64,000 nt of DNA from QHWK01 sp035315685 (GTDB lineage Bacteria; Acidobacteriota; Vicinamibacteria; Vicinamibacterales; CAVVIG01), in the NCBI GenBank assembly GCA_035315685.1, contig DATFXR010000095.1, positions 1 through 64,000 on the forward strand. Direction: 5' to 3'. The notes under the pieces were generated by a model. The model had not been told where the DNA came from and made no database searches. It worked only from the letters and a program-made list of their open reading frames with translations. Position 1 is the stretch's first letter. Every line of letters starts with the position of its first letter. Positions 1-6,383 of the stretch are shown piece by piece. A program made the position numbers and the translations under genes.

Positions 1-1
1 C

Positions 2-241
2 CGGCTGAACGCGACGCATCGACGGATGGCGCGGCTGCTCGTGCCGCTCAACTACGCGCGCGGCGAGCGCTTCGATCACGATCCGGCGCTCAAGTTCGGT
101 GCCGTGCCGCGGCTCGAGGCGGCGACGAGGCTGGCGTCGACACCAGGGGAGCTGAAACCGTTCGCGAAAGTCGGCCTGGTACGCGAAGCGAACAAGGTGC
201 GCGCGATCCTGCGCGACGTCAGTCGCGAAATCGCGCGGTAG
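2..241 (+). CDS. C-terminal part of an unrecognised protein (cut by window start)
   Basis: An open frame enters from the left edge and stops at TAG 239-241, giving about 79 residues. The tail is basic and helical, with the stretch VPLNYARGERFDHDP near its beginning and a charged end (REANKVRAILRDV). An ATG at 26 is internal, because the frame is open upstream to base 2. The 'RFxHDPAL' stretch faintly recalls tails of M28/M20-type peptidases, but this is too weak to name a function. It is followed by the ankyrin remnant on the same strand. Confidence 0.5.
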   Translation, partial: RLNATHRRMARLLVPLNYARGERFDHDPALKFGAVPRLEAATRLASTPGELKPFAKVGLVREANKVRAILRDVSREIAR

Positions 242-283
242 ACCGGATCAGAGACATGTATTGCGGCTTCACCGAAGTCTTAG

Positions 284-574
284 CCTCGGGCGCTCATCCA
301 GGCTGGTGCGTCAGGTGATCTCCAAATCGTGCAGGCGCTGATCGCGAAGGACCCGTCGCTGGCGCGGTCGCACTATGACTATCGCAAGCCGCTCTACTTC
401 GCCGTGCGCGAGAACCGGATCGATGTCGTGCGATTCCTGCTGCAACACGATCACAACCCGCTGGATCTCTGGGTCGACGATGACCCGCTCGAGATTGCAC
501 GCGATCGCGGCGACACGGAGCTGGAACAACGGCTGAGGACCACGCTCGAAACAACGTCCAACGCGTCATTTTGA
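284..574 (+). pseudogene. ankyrin-repeat protein remnant
   Basis: From about 308 the frame reads as ankyrin repeats: SGDLQIVQALIAKDPSLA, then RKPLYFAVRENRIDVVRFLL, then PLEIARDRGDTELEQRL. This is about one and a half repeats of the roughly 33-residue consensus. An in-frame stop (TAG 281-283) lies just upstream, and no ATG precedes the first repeat; the only candidate start in frame is GTG at 329, inside a repeat. The frame ends soon after the last helix. Ankyrin proteins normally have several repeats, so this looks like a leftover internal piece of a larger gene. A short expressed protein from GTG 329 (81 aa) cannot be excluded. Confidence 0.5.
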
Positions 575-674
575 ACGTCTGGATCAATTCGACGCGCTTG
601 GCCAGCCACGGCACGTGTGCCTGTCTGCGCTGGTGTGAGTCCGGCCCTCACGCCGGACGAGTCAACGCGATCAC

Positions 675-1775
675 TTACTCACTCACCGTGTGGCGCTCGA
701 TCCCGAGCTTCTTCATGCGGAACTGAAGAGTACTGCGATTGACGCCCAGGCGCGCCGCGGCGCCTCGCGGTCCCGACAGCACCCACTGGCTGTCTTTCAA
801 CGTTGCCACGATGTGCGCGCGCTGCGCGTTCTCCCACGTCGCCTGCGACTCGCGCATCGCCGGCGCACCGGGTCTCTCGCCGATTTCCGACGTCGAGACG
901 GCCAGCCGATCGCCGGTCGATCGAATGACCGCGCGCTCGATCAGGTTCTGCAGCTCGCGTATATTGCCCGGCCAGGAGTACTCGAGCAGCGACTCCATCG
1001 TGCCGGCCGCGATGCACGTCACCCGGCGTCCCATGCGTTTCGCGTAGACGCGCACGAAGTGCCTGACCAGCGGCGCGATATCTTCCCGGCGGTCGCGAAG
1101 GGGCGGAACGTGAATCGGAAAGACGTTGAGCCGGTAGTAGAGATCGACACGAAACGTTTTCGCCGCCACCATCTCCGGCAGATTCACGTTGGTGGCGGCG
1201 ACGAGCCTCGCGTCGGTGTGCACCGTGCGAGAGCTGCCGAGCCGTTCGAATTCGCGCTCCTGAAGCACGCGGAGCAGCTTCGGCTGCAGCTCCAGCGGTG
1301 CTTCCCCGATCTCGTCGAGGAAGATCGATCCCCGGTTGGCGAGCTCGAAGCGCCCGACGCGATGCATGACCGCGCCGGTGAACGCGCCCTTCTCGTGTCC
1401 GAACAGCTCGCTCTCGAGCAGGCCCGCCGGGATCGCCGCGCAGTTGACCTTCACGAAGGCGTTGGCGCGACGCGCGCTCAGGTTGTGCACGGCTCGCGCG
1501 ATCAGCTCCTTGCCGGTACCGGTCTCTCCGCAGATCAGCACCGTCGCATCGGTCGGCGCCACCATCTCGAGCTCTGCGAGCACGCCGCGCAGCGCACGGC
1601 TGCGTCCGACGATCCCGTCGCAGAGCACGTCGTCCGGCGTCGAGTCCACGAGGGAGACGACGTCGGGCTCGGTCCGGCTTCGCGCGGCGCGGATTGAAGA
1701 AACAGAGAACGACGCACACCGATCCGCGTCGAGTGGATCGTCGACGAAATCGATCATCGCACTTGCCGCGTTCAT
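675..1775 (-). CDS. sigma-54-dependent activator (AAA+ and Fis-type HTH), copy A
   Basis: 366 aa. A short N-terminal region (about 1-52) has no receiver, PAS or GAF signature. It is followed by the sigma-54 interaction AAA+ domain: Walker A GETGTGKE at 83-90, the GAFTGA sigma-54 contact loop at 130-135 and Walker B IFLDEIGE at 151-158. The C-terminal Fis-type helix-turn-helix is at about 335-358 (GAAARLGVNRSTLQFRMKK). The start at ATG 1775 is chosen because GAGG lies just before it and the same start context is found in copy B. The AAA+ core is complete, so it should activate an RpoN promoter. It is a close paralog of the gene at 2856-3971. The signal it senses is unknown. Confidence 0.93.
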   Translation of the reverse strand: MNAASAMIDFVDDPLDADRCASFSVSSIRAARSRTEPDVVSLVDSTPDDVLCDGIVGRSRALRGVLAELEMVAPTDATVLICGETGTGKELIARAVHNLSARRANAFVKVNCAAIPAGLLESELFGHEKGAFTGAVMHRVGRFELANRGSIFLDEIGEAPLELQPKLLRVLQEREFERLGSSRTVHTDARLVAATNVNLPEMVAAKTFRVDLYYRLNVFPIHVPPLRDRREDIAPLVRHFVRVYAKRMGRRVTCIAAGTMESLLEYSWPGNIRELQNLIERAVIRSTGDRLAVSTSEIGERPGAPAMRESQATWENAQRAHIVATLKDSQWVLSGPRGAAARLGVNRSTLQFRMKKLGIERHTVSE

Positions 1776-2017
1776 CGCATGCCTCACTTCGTGGCTCCGA
1801 GTCAGCCCGGATGCGCTGCGGTGTTCACGAACCAGCGGCCGCAGCGCGCTTCGAAACACACGCCGATTCTGCGGTGAACCTCGCGAGTGGACAACCCTCC
1901 ATCGTGTCGTGAGAGTCACCTCATTCGAGTACACGGCCCCTACCCCTTTCGGGCGGGCGACGTACACGAGCGAGCGCGATCAGGAAAGTCCGGTCACGCG
2001 CTTTCCGATTCGATGCA

Positions 2018-2078
2018 GCGAAGGCTTCGGCCGAGCGTCAGTGCGTCGGGATCGCAACGGTCGGCTCAAAGCCTTCGC
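2018..2078. repeat. imperfect stem repeat with GCGAAGGCTTC arms
   Basis: The left arm, GCGAAGGCTTCGGCCGA at 2018-2034, and the right arm, TCGGCTCAAAGCCTTCGC at 2061-2078, are near-complementary around a 26-nt loop. The repeat sits between the SYLF gene and sigma-54 activator A. The same arm sequence recurs as a tighter hairpin at 25270-25303, so this looks like a dispersed intergenic repeat. The rest of 1776-2095 holds no gene that I can support. Confidence 0.5.
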
Positions 2079-2095
2079 GCGTCCGGTGGTGTCGT

Positions 2096-2851
2096 CTAGT
2101 TGGCGACGGTGTGGAGGACGGCCGTCCGGGCAGTGACGTCGCCGGACGCGATGGTGTAGCGATCGACCGTCTCTGGAAACGATCGGACGAAGGCTGATCC
2201 GTTCTCGGATCCCGCAGCCCGACCGCCGAGCAGGTCGTGCGCGGTCTGATTGTAGACGGCGAGGTTGAGATCGTCGTCGGGCTCGATGACGATGCCGCGC
2301 ACGTCGACGCCGGCGAACAGGCCGCGGCGGCTCGAGTAGGACAGGATCGCCGTGCGCGACGACGCGTCGCCTTCAGCGCCGGCATTGCGTCCGACGACAG
2401 GTCCGGCCGCTACCGCAGCCTGGTTGCCGCTTCCGATTCGGTCGTTCAGCAGTTCTTCCACGCTCTCATCGGTCATGAGCAGAAGGAAGTAGTCGGTCGA
2501 CGCTGCGCGCCTTTGCGGTCCGACGCTGCCCGCGCTCACGCGAACGAACACAGGACTCCCCCAACCGGTGTTGGTGCGTCGGCTCACGACGCCGCGGCTG
2601 CCGTCGCCAGAATCCGCTCGCTTGCCGGTGCGCGGAAAGACGACGACCGCTTTCGCACGCCCGAGCAGGTCGGGTGGGATGGCCATTGCGTGCGCCTGCA
2701 TGACGGCCTCGAACGACCTCGCGGCGCGTTCCGATTGTTCCGCCGCAGCGATGAGTCTGTCGCCCTTCACAGATGAGCGGGCGCCGGCCGTGATCGCCGC
2801 CGCGACGAAGACAGTGCAGGCCATCGCGGCAACGCCGGCTGCTGGCTTCAT
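2096..2851 (-). CDS. SYLF-domain (lipid-binding, Ysc84-like) exported protein
   Basis: 251 aa with an N-terminal hydrophobic export segment (about 5-24). The SYLF/Ysc84 signatures are AKAVVVFP, then GVVSRRTNTGWGSPVFV, then a TDYFLLLMTDES block, and the terminal GLFAGVDVRGIVI...VYN segment. SYLF domains bind phosphoinositides or other lipids in eukaryotes; bacterial members are envelope proteins of unclear role. The gene starts 4 nt after the stop of sigma-54 activator B, so the two are co-transcribed. A paralog lies at 19394-20128. The GG-rich segment conserved in the paralog (VGGEGGRG) is altered here to SGDGSRG. Confidence 0.85.
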   Translation of the reverse strand: MKPAAGVAAMACTVFVAAAITAGARSSVKGDRLIAAAEQSERAARSFEAVMQAHAMAIPPDLLGRAKAVVVFPRTGKRADSGDGSRGVVSRRTNTGWGSPVFVRVSAGSVGPQRRAASTDYFLLLMTDESVEELLNDRIGSGNQAAVAAGPVVGRNAGAEGDASSRTAILSYSSRRGLFAGVDVRGIVIEPDDDLNLAVYNQTAHDLLGGRAAGSENGSAFVRSFPETVDRYTIASGDVTARTAVLHTVAN

Positions 2852-2855
2852 GACG

Positions 2856-3971
2856 CTACTCGCTCAGACTCACGGCGCCACTCCCCGCGGTCGGCCGCTC
2901 GATGCCGAGCTTTTTCATGCGGAACTGGAGCGTGCTGCGGTTCATGCCGAGGCGCTGGGCGGCACCACGCGGTCCGGACAACACCCAACCGGTATCCTGC
3001 AGGATGGCGCGGATGTGCGTGCGCTCGGCCTCTTCGAGCGTTCGGTGTGCACCGTGACCGGTCGCCTCGATATGGCGCGCATCGATCTCCGGCACCGGGA
3101 CGTCCAGCCGCTCGCCGGCCGACCGGATCACGGCGCGCTCGATCAGGTTCTGCAGTTCGCGGATGTTCCCCGGCCATGAGTACTCGACGAGCGCGTCGAT
3201 CGCCCTCGAGGGAATCCAGGTGATCCTCCGGCCCATGCGGCCGGCGAAATGGCGGGCGAAATACCGGATCAACAGCGGAATGTCCTCGGGCCGCTCACGC
3301 AGCGCCGGCACGTGGATCGGAAAGACGTTCAACCGGTAATAGAGATCGGCGCGAAACTTCTTCGCCTCGACCATCTCCGGCAGATTGACGTTGGTGGCGG
3401 CGACGAGCCTGGTATCGGTGTGAAGGGTCCGCGAGCTGCCCAGGCGTTCGAACTCGTGCTCCTGCAGCACACGGAGCAGCTTTGGCTGAAGCTCGAGCGG
3501 CGCCTCGCCAATCTCGTCGAGGAAGATCGTGCCGCGGTTGGCGAGCTCGAACCGCCCGATCCGCTGATTGAGAGCGCCGGTGAACGCGCCCTTCTCGTGC
3601 CCGAACAACTCGCTCTCGAGCAGGCCGGTCGGAATCGCCGCACAGTTGACCTTCACGAACGGCTGCGGGCGGCGCGCACTCAGGTTGTGGACGGCCTGCG
3701 CGATCAGCTCTTTCCCCGTGCCTGTCTCGCCGCAGATCAGCACGGTCGCGTCGGTCGGTGCGACCAATTCGATCTCCTCGAGTGCGTGCCGCAGCGCGGG
3801 ACTGGACCCGACGATCCCATAGCGGATCACGCCCTCGGAGGCGGGATCGCCGACGATTGCCGCACCATCCTCGGTGCGTTCGACGCGCGGGCGAACCGGC
3901 GAGACACCGAACCGCTCGAAGGCGCTGCAGGGATGGCTGACGAAGTCTGTCACTGCTGATGTCGCGTTCAT
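2856..3971 (-). CDS. sigma-54-dependent activator (AAA+ and Fis-type HTH), copy B
   Basis: 371 aa, collinear with copy A (675-1775). It has a short unassigned N-terminus, Walker A GETGTGKE at about 81-88, an intact GAFTGA loop, a Walker B LDEIGE, and a C-terminal Fis-like HTH (GAAQRLGMNRSTLQFRMKK). The start ATG 3971 overlaps the stop of the preceding small ORF as TGATG, and the N-terminus MNA-SA--DFV matches copy A. The SYLF gene follows after 4 nt. No sensory domain is visible, so control may be by a partner protein or by expression level. Confidence 0.93.
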   Translation of the reverse strand: MNATSAVTDFVSHPCSAFERFGVSPVRPRVERTEDGAAIVGDPASEGVIRYGIVGSSPALRHALEEIELVAPTDATVLICGETGTGKELIAQAVHNLSARRPQPFVKVNCAAIPTGLLESELFGHEKGAFTGALNQRIGRFELANRGTIFLDEIGEAPLELQPKLLRVLQEHEFERLGSSRTLHTDTRLVAATNVNLPEMVEAKKFRADLYYRLNVFPIHVPALRERPEDIPLLIRYFARHFAGRMGRRITWIPSRAIDALVEYSWPGNIRELQNLIERAVIRSAGERLDVPVPEIDARHIEATGHGAHRTLEEAERTHIRAILQDTGWVLSGPRGAAQRLGMNRSTLQFRMKKLGIERPTAGSGAVSLSE

Positions 3972-4222
3972 CACATGCCTCGATTCGTGCTGAAAGTCAG
4001 AGCACCACCTGTTGTCCAGACGAAGCGACGGATGAACGCGAGCGAAACGTCGGCGACATCGCGCCATCCGTGATCGATCGTGAGCCCGTACCCCCGATCG
4101 TGCATCTCGACGATCTCCGTCAACCCGACGTTCTCCTCCGCTTGCAGCCCCGCGTCGTTCGCGCGTTCGACGCGCTCCGCTTCGCGTCCGGTCATCGCGG
4201 CGAATCTCGACGTGCTGTCCAT
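3971..4222 (-). CDS. small hypothetical protein upstream of activator B
   Basis: 83 aa from ATG 4222, preceded by GGAGAGCAC, a good ribosome-binding site. Its TGA overlaps the ATG of activator B in a TGATG arrangement, which suggests translational coupling. The protein is charged in its first half (TGREAERVERANDAGLQAEENVG) and has no recognisable domain or membrane segment. A longer frame reaches ATG 4258. Support rests on the ribosome-binding site and the coupling; it could be spurious. Confidence 0.35.
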   Translation of the reverse strand: MDSTSRFAAMTGREAERVERANDAGLQAEENVGLTEIVEMHDRGYGLTIDHGWRDVADVSLAFIRRFVWTTGGALTFSTNRGM

Positions 4223-4469
4223 GTGCTCTCCTTCTCGTTCTGCGTCGGACCGCGTCACGCTCGACCTCGATCGCGACGACGCCGGTTTCGAAGCATTGTG
4301 ACGGTGATGCGTGAGGCGGAAAACCCTGCTTCGGGTCTGCGGTCAACTCAATCGTTGACCGACGACGGCTCTTTCGAGTCGGAGATGAGACTCTCTACGG
4401 GAACCAACGCCTTCGCGCTGCGTCTGGACCTCATGGCACGTACTTGCCCGATTGCGGAGCCGGGGTTCT
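4223..4469. other. intergenic region with possible regulatory half-palindrome
   Basis: No gene seen. At 4368-4380 the sequence GCTCTTTCGAGTC resembles the GACTC-TTTC-GAGTC palindrome at 5671-5684 and a weaker copy at 5036-5047. This may be the promoter region of the small ORF, activator B and SYLF operon. Confidence 0.25.
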
Positions 4470-4531
4470 GCCACGAAGACACGAAATCACGAAGAAGAAA
4501 ATTGGCCTTCGTGTCTTCGTGCTTTCGTGGC
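4470..4531. repeat. inverted repeat of the CACGAAGACACGAA type
   Basis: The left arm, 4470-4494, begins GCCACGAAGACACGAA. The right arm, 4507-4531, ends CTTTCGTGGC and is its reverse complement with about 4 mismatches in 25. A 12-nt AT-rich spacer separates them. Each arm is itself built of CACGAA-like units. It lies just beyond the stop of the DoxX gene at 4570 and may act as a terminator, or be a dispersed palindromic repeat. Confidence 0.6.
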
Positions 4532-4569
4532 GACCCAGGAACGGTCCCACCCCAGCGCGGACAGTCCAC

Positions 4570-4995
4570 TCAGAGATTGGATGACGTGCGGGGACGGCGA
4601 TCAGGAATGTCGATCCGCTTCCAGCCGAACAGCCGCGCGTCGATCGACCAGGCGCCAGGGCCGAGCAGCGCCAGCGCGATGCCGAGCGTCGCCAGCAGGA
4701 TGTGAGTCCAGGGATCGCCGTCCGGCTTGGAGAAGCTGCCAAGCTCGAACGCGGCGACCAGCGTGCCGGCGATGGGCGTCCACAGCCCCGCGATGAGCAG
4801 CAACCCGAGAGCGGTTTCGCTGAGCAGCACCACGGACGAGGCGAACGCGCCGTCTCCGATGAGGCCGGCGATCCCGTGAGCCACCAGCACGGCGCCGACC
4901 ACCAGCCGCATCACCAGCAGCCCGATGCCCGGCAATCCGGTCGCGAATGTCGAGAAGAGCCTTCGCAAGAATCCCTTCCCGACGGTACTCGACAT
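4570..4995 (-). CDS. DoxX-family membrane protein, copy 1
   Basis: 141 aa with four hydrophobic segments: GIGLLVMRLVVGAVLVAHG, an ETALGLLLIAGLW segment, IAGTLVAAFELG and ILLATLGIALALLGPG. It ends in the typical DoxX tail GAWSIDARLFGWKRIDIPDR. DoxX proteins are small four-helix inner-membrane proteins; some are subunits of quinone-linked oxidoreductases, but most have no known role. It is a paralog of the gene at 5214-5549. The regulator remnant lies just upstream on the same strand. Confidence 0.88.
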   Translation of the reverse strand: MSSTVGKGFLRRLFSTFATGLPGIGLLVMRLVVGAVLVAHGIAGLIGDGAFASSVVLLSETALGLLLIAGLWTPIAGTLVAAFELGSFSKPDGDPWTHILLATLGIALALLGPGAWSIDARLFGWKRIDIPDRRPRTSSNL

Positions 4996-5052
4996 CGAGT
5001 CTTTACAGAAAGCCTCGGAAGAGTAAGGAAACCACGCTCTTTCGGGTACGGC

Positions 5053-5188
5053 TCAGAACTCGATGATGCCGCGTTTCAGCCCGATCATCGCGGCGTGCGT
5101 CCGATCGCTGCTTGCAGAACTCGTGGATCGCTTCGCGTCCGTTCGAGAGCTCCGCGACCACGACCGTGTCCGGCTGACCGCCCATGAG
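5053..5188 (-). pseudogene. collapsed remnant of a NarL/LuxR-type response regulator
   Basis: Two separate pieces match the intact regulator at 5754-6383. Reading from 5188, GQPDTVVVAELSNGREAIHEF matches its residues 29-48 (QSDMTVVAEATTGHEAIQQF). In another frame, ASDRTHAAMIGLKRGIIEF ending at the TGA at 5053-5055 matches its last 19 residues (ASDRTHAAVLGVKRGIIES). Everything between, including the phospho-Asp site and most of the HTH, is missing, and the two pieces are out of frame. It sits between two DoxX paralogs, exactly where a duplicated regulator would be. Confidence 0.75.
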
Positions 5189-5213
5189 CGGCGATCCCAC
5201 CGCGCAGACTCCG

Positions 5214-5549
5214 TTACGACTCCCTGTCTTTCCGGCGGCCGCGGACGTCGATGCGCTTCCAGCCATACAACCGCGCGTCGACCGACCACGCGCCGGGCCC
5301 GACGAGCGCAAGCGCGGCGCCGATGGTCGCCAGCAGAATGGCGGCCAGCCGTCCTTCCGGATGGGTGACGGCGAGCCACAGTTCGAGGATCGCCACGAGC
5401 GATCCCGAGATGGGCGTCCAGAAGCCGGCGATCAGCAGCAGCCCGCTGACGATCGCCGCGACGCTCAGCGCCAAGGGCTCGACCGGCGGCACCGCCCGCA
5501 GCCACGCGAGCCCTCGATCAATCAGCGCGATCCCGGCAACCAGCCGCAT
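5214..5549 (-). CDS. DoxX-family membrane protein, copy 2 (5' frameshift likely)
   Basis: 111 aa from ATG 5549, with the same ending as copy 1 (GPGAWSVDARLYGWKRIDV). Similarity to copy 1 continues upstream in the same frame (RRLFSTFADGWPGAGLFC) to about 5603 without a start codon, until a stop at 5616-5618. Another frame there offers ATG 5639 with MPGSRTLLKG, which aligns with the MSSTVGKG start of copy 1. A one-base shift near 5605-5610 would restore the full gene. The frame break may be genuine or a sequencing error. The protein starting at ATG 5549 would lose part of its first helix. Confidence 0.65.
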   Translation of the reverse strand: MRLVAGIALIDRGLAWLRAVPPVEPLALSVAAIVSGLLLIAGFWTPISGSLVAILELWLAVTHPEGRLAAILLATIGAALALVGPGAWSVDARLYGWKRIDVRGRRKDRES

Positions 5550-5670
5550 GCAGAACAGCCCTGCGCCCGGCCAGCCGTCGGCGAATGTGGAGAAGAGACG
5601 TCGCAGAGGAACCCTTCAACAGGGTCCGCGATCCGGGCATCGTCATAAAGCCTCGGAAAGGCACAGCCGT

Positions 5671-5684
5671 GACTCTTTCGAGTC
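5671..5684. promoter_or_regulatory. palindrome GACTC-TTTC-GAGTC, possible operator
   Basis: A perfect 5-bp inverted repeat with a 4-nt centre, upstream of DoxX copy 2. Related sequences stand at 5036-5047 (GCTCTTTCGGGT), upstream of DoxX copy 1, and at 4368-4380. The position and similarity suggest a regulator site duplicated with the DoxX unit. No binding protein is known; the adjacent NarL-type regulator is one candidate. Confidence 0.35.
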
Positions 5685-5753
5685 GCAGACGATCACCTTT
5701 TCGGGGTTGCCTGCGACCCGTTCGTGTATCCCGTATTCCGCTGCACCCTGGCG

Positions 5754-6383
5754 CTAGGACTCGATGATGCCGCGCTTGACTCCAAGCACCGCCGCGTGGG
5801 TTCGATCGCTGGCCCTCAGCTTCGAGAGGATGTTCTTCATCCGCCCCTTGACCGTCTCCTCCGAAATCGAGAGCCGATCGGCGATCTGCTTGTTCGCGTT
5901 CCCGCCGGCGACCAGGCGCAGGACCGCGACTTCCCCCGAGGTCAACTCGTCATCGGTGGCATGTTCCGCCAGCTCGTACGATGCCTCGGCAGCCAGCCGC
6001 TTCTTCCCCGCATGCACCGCGCGAATCGACTCCAGCAGGTCCTTGTCCAGCAGGTTCTTGAGCAGGTACCCGCGGGCGCCCATCGCCATTGCGCGCTGCA
6101 CCTGGACGTCGCCGATGTAGGTGGTCAGCACGATGATGCGCGCATCGGGGAACTCCCCGCGAATGGCGATCATCGCGTCCAGACCGCTCACCTCCGGCAT
6201 CTGCAAATCCATCAGCGTGACGTCCGGGCGATACGCGCGGAACTGCTGAATCGCTTCGTGCCCGGTCGTGGCTTCCGCCACCACGGTCATGTCCGACTGC
6301 GTCTCGAGCAGCGCCGCGATCCCCTGCCGGAACAGGGCATGGTCGTCGACGGTCAGAATCCGGATGGCGGCTGCGCTGGTCAT
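5754..6383 (-). CDS. NarL/FixJ-type response regulator
   Basis: 209 aa. Receiver domain at 1-125, with the acidic pair DD at 13-14, the phospho-acceptor Asp at about 59 (VTLMDLQMP), a conserved Thr (LTTY) and Lys (LLKN). The LuxR-type HTH is at about 145-205 (LTSGEVAVLRLVAGGNANKQIADRLSIS). ATG 6383 is the start: it overlaps the stop of the propeller kinase as ATGA, so the pair is translationally coupled and the kinase is the likely cognate partner. The minus-strand order kinase, regulator, DoxX, regulator remnant, DoxX points to an ancestral regulator-DoxX unit that was duplicated. Confidence 0.95.
   Translation of the reverse strand: MTSAAAIRILTVDDHALFRQGIAALLETQSDMTVVAEATTGHEAIQQFRAYRPDVTLMDLQMPEVSGLDAMIAIRGEFPDARIIVLTTYIGDVQVQRAMAMGARGYLLKNLLDKDLLESIRAVHAGKKRLAAEASYELAEHATDDELTSGEVAVLRLVAGGNANKQIADRLSISEETVKGRMKNILSKLRASDRTHAAVLGVKRGIIES

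Noticed and set aside
690..1697. 335-codon plus-strand frame over sigma-54 activator A
   Set aside because: Shadow frame; the minus strand has a complete AAA+ domain with all motifs.
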